Notes: a model not told the origin generated them from the letters alone. A stretch of 22,286 nt of DNA from Betaproteobacteria bacterium RIFCSPLOWO2_02_FULL_62_17 (GCA_001770355.1 MEQV01000134.1:1324-23609), one strand, 5' to 3'. Positions 7,494 through 15,436 are shown, counted from the first letter of the stretch. Made by a program: numbers and translations.

Positions 7494-8495
7494 TTAGAGC
7501 TTGAACAGCCTGCGCGCGTTGTCCTCGAAGATCATCTTCTTCTGCGCCGCGCTCAGCCAGTCGAAGTTCTCTATCATCGGCCGGACGTTATCGAAGGTTT
7601 CACCGGTCTCGGGATTGACCGCCGATCCCACGCCGGGGCATTCGGCGCCGAACAGACATTGCTCCGGACCGACCGTCTCGATCAGCAGGCGCAAGGCGCC
7701 TTCGGTATACAGGACGGTATCGTAGTAAAGCTTTCTCATCCCGTCACGGAAGCTCTTGCCGGGTCCGCCGCGCATGGACCCCGACTGGAACCGGCCGAGC
7801 TGGTAGGGAATGCAGCCGCCGCCGTGCGAGACCACGATCTTCAGATTCGGGAAGTCCTTGAGGACGTTCGAATTCACCAAGCCGTAGACGGCAATGGATT
7901 CCTCGTTGATGAAATGCAAGGTATAAGGCGTGCGCTCCGAATGCGAGCCGGTGGCATGAATATGCGCCGGCACGTCGAGCTCGCACAGCTTTTCGTACAG
8001 CGGGTACCAGTAGTGCTCGCCCAGCGGCGGCGCTTCGCTGCCGCTGTTTTCAAAGGGGTCGGGATTGAGCAGGCAGCCCTTGAAGCCCAGTTGCTTGATG
8101 CAACGCTCCAGTTCCGGGAAGACATTTGCGATGGGCTCGCCCGCCGCCTGGGGAAGCCCGCCGACGCCGATGAAGATATCGGGAAACTGTTGCACGCTGC
8201 GCGAGATCATGGTGTTCACTTCTTCGGTGAACCAGTGCACCAGCCGCGCCGGCTTCTGGCTGTGCATCATCTGAAACGGCCGCGGCGAGATCAATTGCCG
8301 GTCGGTGCCGTATTTCTTCAGCATGTCCAGATGGCCAAGCGGCGCCATCTCCTTCTTGTTGGCGGCGGCTCGCACCTGCTCGTCAGTGACGTTCACGCCC
8401 CCTTTGCCGTGAGCGCCGCGATGCGCGAGTATGGTCGCCTTGTAGGCCCACAATTCGGCGGGCGCGCTGACGTGCCCATGACAGTCGATGATCAT
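7494..8495 (-). CDS. ligJ: 4-oxalomesaconate hydratase, LigJ type (amidohydrolase superfamily)
   Basis: Hydrates 4-oxalomesaconate to 4-carboxy-4-hydroxy-2-oxoadipate in the protocatechuate 4,5-cleavage and gallate pathways. The 333-residue protein is strikingly like Sphingobium LigJ as I recall it: IIDCHGHVSAP at the start, ISPRPFQMM, VHWFTEEVNT, YWYPLYEKLCELDVPAHIHA, VVSHGGGCIPYQLGRF, YTEGALRLLIETVGPEQCLF and IFEDNARRLF at the end. Metal-binding candidates are His6, His8, His178/His180, His224 and Glu285. The length is typical. GGGGGAAG precedes the ATG. It lies in the middle of the minus-strand operon, opposite in direction to ligABC. Two pathway steps between LigC and LigJ (pyrone hydrolysis and tautomerisation) are not encoded in the window. 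Confidence 0.92.
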   Translation of the reverse strand: MIIDCHGHVSAPAELWAYKATILAHRGAHGKGGVNVTDEQVRAAANKKEMAPLGHLDMLKKYGTDRQLISPRPFQMMHSQKPARLVHWFTEEVNTMISRSVQQFPDIFIGVGGLPQAAGEPIANVFPELERCIKQLGFKGCLLNPDPFENSGSEAPPLGEHYWYPLYEKLCELDVPAHIHATGSHSERTPYTLHFINEESIAVYGLVNSNVLKDFPNLKIVVSHGGGCIPYQLGRFQSGSMRGGPGKSFRDGMRKLYYDTVLYTEGALRLLIETVGPEQCLFGAECPGVGSAVNPETGETFDNVRPMIENFDWLSAAQKKMIFEDNARRLFKL

Positions 8496-8542
8496 TCACT
8501 TCCCCCAGGTTGGAATGTTGCCGGTGCGTGCCGCGGAATTAT

Positions 8543-8607
8543 AGGGGACGTACCACGGTTTCATGGATGCTGGGGTGAGATCTTCTGGAAACCGTGGTAC
8601 GTCCCCT
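8543..8607. repeat. Palindromic repeat with 20-bp perfect arms (GGGGACGTACCACGG type)
   Basis: Arms at 8543-8562 (AGGGGACGTACCACGGTTTC) and 8588-8607 are exact reverse complements with a 25-base loop. It occupies most of the 117-base gap between the asparaginase-like gene and ligJ, inside the minus-strand operon. The arm is different from the GGGGTCAGG type, but the layout (GGGG at the outer ends, 16-22 bp arms) is the same. A REP/REPIN-like origin is inferred. Confidence 0.82.
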
Positions 8608-8612
8608 GTTTC

Positions 8613-10316
8613 TCAGTGCGTGTTGAAGATTTCCTGATATTTCGCCACCTGCCGCTGCGCCGCCGCTCGCTCCGCCGCGGTAGGCCGCGCGGGATCCTCG
8701 GCCGCCGGCAGCGCCCCGAACTTCAAGAGACACGCCATGAGCAGCAAACGCGCCTTGGTCGCCGTGAGGTTGCTGCCCGCGATGAACACTGTGCCCGGCG
8801 TAATCGGTACCATGCCCTCGGCATTGCCGCGTCCCACCTTGACCACCGGCATACCGGAAAACACCGCGCGCTCCAGCGCCGCGTCCATGCTGCGGGTGAG
8901 ACCGCCGAACGGTGCCGCGCCTTCGCCGATAAATCCCGCCAGCGGGGAAGTCCGCAGGTTGCGCTCGATGCGCGCCAGGATGTCGACCTCGCTCTCCGGC
9001 GTCTCGCCCTCCGACTCGGGAAGGTAGCGGCCGCTTTTCACCATCGAGACCTGCGGAATGGCGCTGCCGAGCAAATTTCCCTGCGCATCCTTGACCGCCA
9101 CCTCGATCGCTTCAATGCCCTTTGCATCGCTGCGCACGCCATGCACGCTGGCGGGCAGCAGCGCAAGCCGCAGCATCGACGTGTGCGTATGCAAGCGCGC
9201 CGGGCGAAACGTCAATACCGGCGGTCCGGGCTGGCCGATGGTGCCGACAATGCCGCCGTGGCCGCCGGTGGCCACGTAGCCGCCGGGACGCGCGTCGCCC
9301 TTTTGCACTTCGCGCGCATGGAAGATGAGTTCGTCGAGCACCGCCACGCCGCCGACCGTATCCTTGCCGTCCGCGCCCTTCCAGATGCCGGAGGCGATGT
9401 AGTCCACCGAATCGACGATATTGCGGTCGCCGTCATTGGAGAGCGCGCCGTGCGGGCGCTGCGAGGAATTGCCGCACAAGGGCACGGCGGTGTCGATGAG
9501 CAGATTCAGCCAGTAAATCGATTCCTCGACGTTGGGGCTGCCCTCCAGCCAGATGGCCCCGCCGTAGCGGCCGCTCGTCATGGCCTGCTGCACCATGTTG
9601 GTCACGATGGCCAGGCGCGCGCGCGGCGGCTCGGCGCGCAGGTGCGGCGGACGATAGGGCCAGAAATCGCGCCCCCAGGTTTCCGGCGCGATATCGCCCT
9701 CGCCCACGTCGGTGCGCGATGCGGCCTTCAATCCCTGCTGATAGCCGCCCGAGGGCGCCGCGCGGTAAAAATCGAAATCGGCTTTCGATGAGAGCATGTT
9801 TGGCAGGCCGTCCTCGCCGAGCCCGAAGCGGTCGATTTCCTCGACGATGCGCGAGGCATCCGGATAGAAGGTCTGGCGCGATTTTGCCGCCGGCGCGCCC
9901 GGATGCGCGGTGATGTCGTCCCAGGGCTTGCCGTCGGCCTGGCGCGCCATGTAGGGCAAGGCATACAAGCCATCTTCGGGATGCAGCGTGATTTCATAGA
10001 CCGGGGTGTCTCCGGCGGAACGCCGCTGAGTGTGAAATGCGCCACTCGCATCGAGATAGCCGTCGGGCGGGCCGTACAGGTCGGCGGCGTCCGCTTCCAG
10101 CGGATGCGCGCTGAACTGCCTCACATAAACTTTGACGGGAGCGGCCAATCGTTGCGGCCTGAGCGCGTCGAAGCGCTGTGGTGTTCCGTCGGCATTCTTC
10201 AGCGGCGGCAGGCCGTATTTTTCGCGCGCCTTGTTGCTGGTGACCAGGGGCTCGCTGTTTTGCACCGTCGCAGTCGGCCCCGAGAAAATCGCAATCCTGA
10301 TTTTTTTGTCAGCCAT
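8613..10316 (-). CDS. Long asparaginase/glutaminase-family protein with altered active-site motif
   Basis: A 567-residue cytoplasmic protein with two blocks recalling L-asparaginases. FSGPTATV (11-18) is placed where GGTIA normally carries the nucleophilic Thr. The central segment GGAIWLEGSPNVEESIYWL ... SQRPHGALSNDGDRNIVDSV (252-304) has the spacing of HGTDTMEETAYFL ... MRPASALSADGPLN. The second catalytic motif GTDT therefore reads GSPN, losing the Asp. About 230 residues separate the two blocks and about 250 follow, making it much longer than the usual 330. The start at 10316 is chosen for GGGAG five bases upstream; the extension to 10406 is Lys/Arg-rich and unsupported. It is 90 bases downstream of a Bug receptor gene and 117 upstream of ligJ. 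It may hydrolyse an amide or a cyclic substrate, but the reaction is unknown. Confidence 0.7.
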   Translation of the reverse strand: MADKKIRIAIFSGPTATVQNSEPLVTSNKAREKYGLPPLKNADGTPQRFDALRPQRLAAPVKVYVRQFSAHPLEADAADLYGPPDGYLDASGAFHTQRRSAGDTPVYEITLHPEDGLYALPYMARQADGKPWDDITAHPGAPAAKSRQTFYPDASRIVEEIDRFGLGEDGLPNMLSSKADFDFYRAAPSGGYQQGLKAASRTDVGEGDIAPETWGRDFWPYRPPHLRAEPPRARLAIVTNMVQQAMTSGRYGGAIWLEGSPNVEESIYWLNLLIDTAVPLCGNSSQRPHGALSNDGDRNIVDSVDYIASGIWKGADGKDTVGGVAVLDELIFHAREVQKGDARPGGYVATGGHGGIVGTIGQPGPPVLTFRPARLHTHTSMLRLALLPASVHGVRSDAKGIEAIEVAVKDAQGNLLGSAIPQVSMVKSGRYLPESEGETPESEVDILARIERNLRTSPLAGFIGEGAAPFGGLTRSMDAALERAVFSGMPVVKVGRGNAEGMVPITPGTVFIAGSNLTATKARLLLMACLLKFGALPAAEDPARPTAAERAAAQRQVAKYQEIFNTH

Positions 10317-10406
10317 GGCTGCTCCCGAATAGATCTGGACTGCTTCGAAAGGTTTCCGCCCTTTTTCCTTCTTGCTTCCCTCTTTGCCAAGCTTATCCTG
10401 GCGCAA

Positions 10407-11378
10407 TTACTCGGGCTGCAGGTTGATCTTCTTCATCAATGCGGAAACCTGCGTCAATCCGTCACGCATGGATGCGCCCATCTCTTCGGCGGTGAGGATA
10501 TTGACCACGGTCTGCATTTTCTCGTGGTGTGCGCGAACCTCGGTGGACTCCATCGCGTATTTGGCGGCATTGAACAGCCGCGTCACGACGGGCCTGGGCA
10601 TGCCCGCCGGCCCGAGAAAGCCCGTCCAGCCAGGCGAACGCGAAACGCCTGGCAGCGTTTCCGACACAGTGGGCACGCCCGGCAGACTCGGACTGCGGCT
10701 TTTCTCCATGATCGCCAGGAGGCGCAGCTTGCCGGCCTTGATATGCGGGATCACATTGTTATAGGACATGACGCCGATTTCGATGCGCCCGACTGCCACA
10801 TCCATGGCGAGCGGCCCGGACCCCTTGTAGGGAACATGCACGATATCGATTCCCGCGGCGTCCTTGAGGATCTCGCCGTCAAGGTGAAAAGCGGAGCCGA
10901 TGCCCGAACTGCCAAAGGAAAGCTTGCCGGGATTCTGCTTGGCGTAATCGATCAACTCCTTGATGGAACGAATCGGCATGTGCGCAGGCACGGTGATGGT
11001 GCGCAGGCTCTCGAACAGCGAAATGATGGGCGACAGGTCCTTGCGCGGATCCCAGGTCACGCTTTTCAGCATCAGATAGCCGCCCACCAGCGTGCTGGTG
11101 GTGGCGAACAAAATCGTGTAACCGTCGGGCGGTGACTTCGTCACCAGTTCCGTGCCGATCAAGCCGTTCGCCCCGGGGCGGTTTTCCAGAATGATCTGCT
11201 GACCGAGGTTCTCAATCATTTTGGGCATCATCACCCGGGCGTACGGGTCGATGCCGCCCGGGGGATAGGGCACGATCAGGCGGATGGGTTTTTCGGGGTA
11301 GGACTGGGCTTGAGTGGTGGGTGCCAGGGGCAGCGCCAGGGCGAGACTGGCTATCAAAATGGAAAATTTGCGATTCAT
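10407..11378 (-). CDS. Bug/TctC-family periplasmic substrate-binding protein (1)
   Basis: Periplasmic solute receptor, 323 residues, of the tripartite tricarboxylate transporter (TctC/Bug) family. Members bind carboxylates and other small organic compounds. A signal peptide occupies residues 1-25 (basic MNRK, then a hydrophobic core, then TTQAQ). The mature part opens with KPIRLIVPYPPGGIDPYAR, followed by ILENRPGANGLIG, SPPDGYTILF, LSFGSSGIGSAFHL, HVPYKGSGP and GVPTVSETLPG, all family hallmarks. The start at 11378 has GGGGGAG eight bases upstream; a 13-residue in-frame extension is rejected because it would precede the basic n-region of the signal peptide. It is the first gene of the minus-strand operon leading to ligJ, so it may capture the aromatic or its carboxylate product. 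TctA/TctB membrane partners are not in the window. Confidence 0.92.
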   Translation of the reverse strand: MNRKFSILIASLALALPLAPTTQAQSYPEKPIRLIVPYPPGGIDPYARVMMPKMIENLGQQIILENRPGANGLIGTELVTKSPPDGYTILFATTSTLVGGYLMLKSVTWDPRKDLSPIISLFESLRTITVPAHMPIRSIKELIDYAKQNPGKLSFGSSGIGSAFHLDGEILKDAAGIDIVHVPYKGSGPLAMDVAVGRIEIGVMSYNNVIPHIKAGKLRLLAIMEKSRSPSLPGVPTVSETLPGVSRSPGWTGFLGPAGMPRPVVTRLFNAAKYAMESTEVRAHHEKMQTVVNILTAEEMGASMRDGLTQVSALMKKINLQPE

Positions 11379-11904
11379 GGCTTCTCCCCCAGTTAAGAAA
11401 TTGACAATCTGTGCCATTGCGGCCGCAGGCTCGCGACAATATTACCTTACCCTTCAGAAACAATCGCCGTACGTAGACCCAATCCGCAATGGTTACTCCG
11501 ACCCGATTTTCAGCGGCGCTTTCACCCGCGCCGCCAGGTGCCGAGCGAAATCGACGCCGGCGCGCAGCCGTCTCCGACCGGGAGGTGCGCGTGCTTCCAG
11601 ACGATGGTTGCGCAGCCGGAGCAATACCAGTCGAAATGGTAAGTGACCGAACCGAATGCTCCGAGCGAAACGAGCGACGCGCAGGCGACAAACAAGCAGA
11701 TCGGGCGGAAGCGGTGGCTGGACAGGGTTGGTGCAATTGTCCGCGCAGACTGGTTCTGGCGAAATTCCTTAGGATCAGCCGATGACGACAGTTTGCCGGT
11801 ACCCAGGCCCGGCGGCACGCCGGCCGATCAAAGGTGTCCTTTTAAAAAGTACTGATATGTGATAATGTGTCCGTATTAAAAGGATACATTTTCTCACCAC
11901 AGCG
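11379..11904. other. Non-coding stretch between divergent genes
   Basis: About 525 bases separate the first Bug receptor from the ATPase gene. Open frames on both strands here have arginine/serine-rich or otherwise unconvincing composition and no ribosome sites that convinced me. One minus-strand frame (11522-11818) contains a hydrophobic patch (ICLFVACASLVSLGAFG) followed by WYCSGC and could be the relict of a small membrane protein, but I do not recognise it. The right end holds a promoter-like region described separately. No hairpin terminator was seen. Confidence 0.4.
11834..11888 (+). promoter_or_regulatory. Candidate promoter with inverted-repeat operator for the ATPase gene
   Basis: A dyad CCTTTTAA (11838-11845) / TTAAAAGG (11876-11883) flanks an extended -10-like TGTGATAAT at 11858-11866. 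A direct repeat GTGTCC also occurs at 11834 and 11867. A start near 11873 would give a leader of about 30 bases to the ATG at 11905, which lacks a clear ribosome site. The stretch is AT-rich against a GC-rich background. It is inferred from pattern only; no -35 box is convincing. Confidence 0.4.
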
Positions 11905-13221
11905 ATGGCCCTGCACCCTGTCCTCGAGGAAAAGCTCAACGCCGCGCTGGCGCCGGGCCCGGCCGCGCCGATGACCCGCCGCGATGCCGCGTTGCCGGAA
12001 ATCCCCAACAAGGTTCACGCGGTGACCGGCATGCGCCGCGCCGGCAAGACCACTTTCCTGCGCCAGCTCGTCGCCGGGCGCCAGCGCGGAGCCGCCCCGG
12101 AACGCGCGATCTACCTCTCCTTCGACGACGACAGGCTGGCCGACGTCGCTGCGGATCAGTTGAGCGCGCTGCTGGAGGAATTCTACCGGCGCCATCCGCT
12201 GCTGCGGCGGCGCTCGACCGTGGCTTGGTTCTTCGACGAGATTCAACTTGTTGCGGGGTGGGAACGCTTCGTGCGCCGAGTGCTCGACAGCGAGAACGTG
12301 CAGGTGGTCGTATCGGGCTCCTCGGCGCGCATGCTTTCGCGCGAAGTCCATACCTCGCTGCGCGGACGCGGCATCGAGACGACGATCCGCCCGTTCGGCT
12401 TTCGCGAGTTTCTGCGCCACCGCGGTGAGGAACCCCGAACCGAACCCCGCCGCTGGACCGCCGGCGAGCGTTCGCTGGTGGAGAAGCGCTTCGGCGAATA
12501 CCTCGTCGAGGGCGGATTTCCCGAGGCGCAGGGTCTCACGCGACCCCTGCGCGTCGAGCTGCTGCAGGGCTACGTCGACACCGTGCTGTTTCGCGATGTG
12601 CTGGAGCGTTACGGCGTGTCGCAGGTAAGCGCGCTGCGCTGGATTATCCGGCATTGCCTGCGCAACCCGGCCGGCAGCATGAGCGTACACCGCCTGTTCC
12701 TGGACCTGAAGGCGCAGGGCCACGCCGTGAGCAAGGACTCCGTGCACGTGCTGCTCTCCCATCTTGTCGACGCCTATCTGCTCCAGGCGGTACCGATCGA
12801 CACGACCTCCGAACGCAAGCGCAATTCGAATCCGCGCAAGATCTATCCGGCCGACCCCGGACTGATCCACGCCTTCGACGCCAGCGGCCGCGCCAACACC
12901 GGTCACGCGCTGGAAACCGCTGTATTCAATGAATTGCAGCGCCGCGGCACCGACGCCGCTTATGTCAGGACAACGGAAGGCTTCGAAGTGGATTTCATCG
13001 CGGCCTACCGCGACGGGCGGCGCGAGCTGCTGCAAGTCTGCGCTGACCCATCGAGCGCGGACGCACGCGAGCGTGAAATGCGGGCGTTGGCCGATGCCGC
13101 GAAGGCGCGCTCGAAGCTGCCGGCGGCGCTGCTTGTCCTCACACAGGAGCAGGCAATCGCGCTTGCGGGCAGCGGCCTCACGGTGACGCCCGCCTACGAA
13201 TGGATGCTGGCCGACGAATGA
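11905..13221 (+). CDS. AAA-type ATP-binding protein with DUF4143-like C-terminal domain
   Basis: A 438-residue cytoplasmic ATPase of the widespread ATP-binding/DUF4143 family, whose function is generally unknown. Walker A is TGMRRAGKTT (41-50, Lys48), Walker B is VAWFFDEIQ (106-114), and a sensor-like VVSGSSARML lies at 135-144. After LRGRG and PFGFREFL come family markers EGGFPEAQ (202-209), VLFRDVLERYG (227-237), KIYPADPGL (312-320) and GFEVDFI (359-365), followed by ELLQVC. This last part recalls a degenerate PD-(D/E)xK-like core, without the lysine. The length is typical. It is monocistronic, convergent with a Bug gene, and unrelated in role to the catabolic genes around it, so it is probably a horizontally moved single-gene insert; that is inference. 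Confidence 0.87.
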   Translation: MALHPVLEEKLNAALAPGPAAPMTRRDAALPEIPNKVHAVTGMRRAGKTTFLRQLVAGRQRGAAPERAIYLSFDDDRLADVAADQLSALLEEFYRRHPLLRRRSTVAWFFDEIQLVAGWERFVRRVLDSENVQVVVSGSSARMLSREVHTSLRGRGIETTIRPFGFREFLRHRGEEPRTEPRRWTAGERSLVEKRFGEYLVEGGFPEAQGLTRPLRVELLQGYVDTVLFRDVLERYGVSQVSALRWIIRHCLRNPAGSMSVHRLFLDLKAQGHAVSKDSVHVLLSHLVDAYLLQAVPIDTTSERKRNSNPRKIYPADPGLIHAFDASGRANTGHALETAVFNELQRRGTDAAYVRTTEGFEVDFIAAYRDGRRELLQVCADPSSADAREREMRALADAAKARSKLPAALLVLTQEQAIALAGSGLTVTPAYEWMLADE

Positions 13222-13349
13222 GGGCGATCAGGCACACTACTCATGCGGCACCGCTCAACAGCCGGGAGCGCGATGCCTATGTCAGGATGGCGCGAAGCGT
13301 CGCGGCATCGATTCCGCCGAATGGAACGACAGCCGCACGAAAGCGGTTC

Positions 13350-14321
13350 TTACTCCGGTTCGATCCTGAGCGTCCGGGTGATCTGCCCCCACAGCTCCCG
13401 GTCCTTGCGGATAAATTCGGCTACCTCCTCCGCCGACCCCGAACCCACGGTGAAATACGCATCGCCCTTGCCGGTGCGCGGTCCCCTGATGAATTCGTTG
13501 GCGACGCGGTTGAGCTTCTGCACGATGTCGCGCGGCGTTCCCCTGGGCACAACCAGCGCCAGCCAACTGTCCAGCACGAAACCGGGGAACGTCTCACTCA
13601 ACAGCCGCACCTCGGGCAGATCGGGATGGCGCCGGCTCGCATTCACGCCGATGACTTTTATCCTGCCGGCCTGCACAAACGGCGCCACCACGCCGAGCGA
13701 AATAATGATCATCTGCGTCACCCCGCCGGCGGTGTCCTGCGCCGCCTGTGCGGTGGTCTTGTAGGGAATCTGCACGATGCGGGTGCCGGCGACGTGGTTG
13801 AACCACTCGCCGACGATACCCGCCGCGCCGCGTGGACTGGTCGATGCGTAATTCAGTTTGCCGGGGCGGGATTTCGCCAATGCCACCAGGTCTTCGATAT
13901 TTTTCACCGGCAGGTCGGCGTTCACCGCGAACACGAATCCGCTGGAAATCAGCAGGGCCACCGGATCGTAGTCACGCGCCGGATCGTAGGGCAGGGCCTT
14001 GTACATGTAGGAATTCGAGGTGAGATGGGTGCTGGTGGCCATCCAGATGGTGTGTCCATCCGGCGCGGCGCGCGACACCGTCTGCGCGCCCAGCAGCCCG
14101 CCTCCCCCCATCATGTTTTCCACCACGAAGGTGCCGTTCAACGTCCTGGAGAACCGGTCCGCGAGCATGCGCGCAGCGATATCCGGCACGCCGCCCGGAC
14201 TGCTGGCCACGATAAAACGAACGGTTTTTGACGGCCAGGACTGGGCGTGAATCGGCGCCGCGGCGCATGCGATCGCCAGAATAAATGGGGTCAGAGTCAG
14301 ATTAATTGCCGTGGCACGCAT
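13350..14321 (-). CDS. Bug/TctC-family periplasmic substrate-binding protein (2)
   Basis: Periplasmic receptor of 323 residues. The mature region shows KTVRFIVASSPGGVPDIAARML, VVENMMGGGGLLGA, AAPDGHTIWM, LNYASTSPRGA, QIPYKTTAQA and VRLLSETFPGF, all Bug-family positions. The signal peptide (residues 1-28, ending PIHAQ) is odd: residues 8-14 (LTLTPFI) are encoded by the left arm of a palindromic repeat (14280-14298), so part of its hydrophobic core comes from repeat DNA. ATG at 14321 with GGAT six bases upstream is preferred; a GTG two codons earlier is possible. It is 50 bases downstream of another Bug gene on the same strand and probably cotranscribed. The ligand is unknown. Confidence 0.9.
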   Translation of the reverse strand: MRATAINLTLTPFILAIACAAAPIHAQSWPSKTVRFIVASSPGGVPDIAARMLADRFSRTLNGTFVVENMMGGGGLLGAQTVSRAAPDGHTIWMATSTHLTSNSYMYKALPYDPARDYDPVALLISSGFVFAVNADLPVKNIEDLVALAKSRPGKLNYASTSPRGAAGIVGEWFNHVAGTRIVQIPYKTTAQAAQDTAGGVTQMIIISLGVVAPFVQAGRIKVIGVNASRRHPDLPEVRLLSETFPGFVLDSWLALVVPRGTPRDIVQKLNRVANEFIRGPRTGKGDAYFTVGSGSAEEVAEFIRKDRELWGQITRTLRIEPE

Positions 14322-14376
14322 GATCACATCCGCAACGAGTGATCAATCAAATTATTCGACTCTGACCCCATTTATT
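14280..14376. repeat. 97-bp palindromic repeat spanning the junction of two Bug genes
   Basis: Perfect 19-bp arms (AATAAATGGGGTCAGAGTC at 14280-14298 and its reverse complement at 14358-14376) surround a 59-base centre. Imperfect pairing continues inward through AT-rich bases. The left arm lies within the signal-peptide codons of the downstream Bug gene. The right arm contains the TAA stop (14372-14374) of the upstream Bug gene. The GGGGTCAG start is shared with the repeats at 3447 and 4818. It is probably REP/REPIN-like, by inference. Confidence 0.85.
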
Positions 14377-15349
14377 CCGGCTGAACGTTGAGCGTCTTGA
14401 ATATGGTGTTCCAATACTGCCGCCGCTCGCGAATGAATGCCATGATCGAATCGGATGTGCCGGCACCATTGACGGAAAAACTCATCGACAGCAGCCGCTG
14501 CTGGTATTCCGTATCGCGGTTGATTCTGTCCATCACCGCGTTGAGAGGTTGCGTGATGCCGGCGGGTATGCCGCGCGGACCGGAGAGTATGCCCATGCCG
14601 CTGGTGCGATAGCCCGGGAAGGTCTCGCCGATCGCGGGGACATCCGGCCAGGCCGGATAGCGGCCCACGCCGTCCACCGCGACGATGCGCACCTTCCCCG
14701 CCTTGACGAAGTTCTCCAGTTGCGGCGGCGCCGCGACAATCCATTGAATGCGGCCGGCAAGAATATCCTGCATCTGCTGACCGGCGGTCTTGTAGGCGAC
14801 GCCCACCATATCGGTATCGGCAAGCTTATTGATCCACCTGCCCACCATGATGAGCAGCACCACGTTGGTCACGCCGTAACTGATTTTTCCCGGCTGCGAC
14901 TTGGCCAGCGTGATCAGTTCGGGCAGGGTCTTCGCGGGGACATCCGGATGCACCGCGATCGACAGGCGGTCCTGCTCGTAGATCATGCCGATCGGCACCA
15001 TGTCGCGGTCGGCGTCGTAGCCGGGATTCTTCATCATGTAGGGATCGATGACCCACGCGCCCATGCCGGTGAACATCAGCGTATAGCCGTCGGGCGGCGC
15101 CTTGACCAAGGCGTGCGTTGCCAGGGTACCGCCGGCCCCGGTGATGTTTTCGACCAAAAAGGATTGGCCGTATTGTCTGGCCAGCCGCTCGGAAAGCATC
15201 CGCGCGATCAGGTCGGGACTGGTTCCCGCGGGCGTGGATACGATGAATCTTACGGGCTTGGCGGGCCATGCCTGCGCGCCAGCCTGACCGACGGCCGCAA
15301 CAGACAGCGCCAGCGCGACCACAGCGCGCAGCAGAATTGATTCAAACAT
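14372..15349 (-). CDS. Bug/TctC-family periplasmic substrate-binding protein (3)
   Basis: Periplasmic receptor of 325 residues with a signal peptide (residues 1-25, ending GQAGA before QAWPAKPV). Family blocks are KPVRFIVSTPAGTSPDLIARML, LVENITGAGGTLATHA, APPDGYTLMFTG, KISYGVTNV, GVAYKTAGQQ and VPAIGETFPGYR. The first ligand loop reads TPAGTSPD instead of the common PPGGxxD, which suggests a different ligand from receptors 1, 4 and 5. GGGGGAATC precedes the ATG. The protein ends NVQPE, a normal Bug ending, but its stop codon lies inside the palindromic repeat shared with the next gene. It is likely the first gene of a two-gene receptor unit. No transporter membrane genes are adjacent. Confidence 0.91.
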   Translation of the reverse strand: MFESILLRAVVALALSVAAVGQAGAQAWPAKPVRFIVSTPAGTSPDLIARMLSERLARQYGQSFLVENITGAGGTLATHALVKAPPDGYTLMFTGMGAWVIDPYMMKNPGYDADRDMVPIGMIYEQDRLSIAVHPDVPAKTLPELITLAKSQPGKISYGVTNVVLLIMVGRWINKLADTDMVGVAYKTAGQQMQDILAGRIQWIVAAPPQLENFVKAGKVRIVAVDGVGRYPAWPDVPAIGETFPGYRTSGMGILSGPRGIPAGITQPLNAVMDRINRDTEYQQRLLSMSFSVNGAGTSDSIMAFIRERRQYWNTIFKTLNVQPE

Positions 15350-15436
15350 GATTCCCCCAGGTAAGTCGTGTTACGCGGGAATTATGGCAGAGTGGCCGCG
15401 TATGCGTAGTAGGCCCGGGGGCCAAGGCGTGGCGCG

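Noticed and set aside
7362..9791. Very long open frame (809 codons) on the + strand
   Set aside because: It runs antisense across three recognisable minus-strand genes (third LigB-type, ligJ, asparaginase-like). Its product is Arg/His/Ala-rich with no domain, typical of the shadow frame of GC-rich coding DNA.
9903..11135. 410-codon open frame on the + strand
   Set aside because: Antisense to the asparaginase-like and Bug 1 genes and composed of shadow-type sequence.
11842..13035. 397-codon open frame on the minus strand
   Set aside because: Antisense to the DUF4143-type ATPase, whose Walker motifs settle the coding strand.
13222..13349. Terminator between the convergent ATPase and Bug 2 genes
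   Set aside because: No stable GC hairpin with a T-run was found on either strand.
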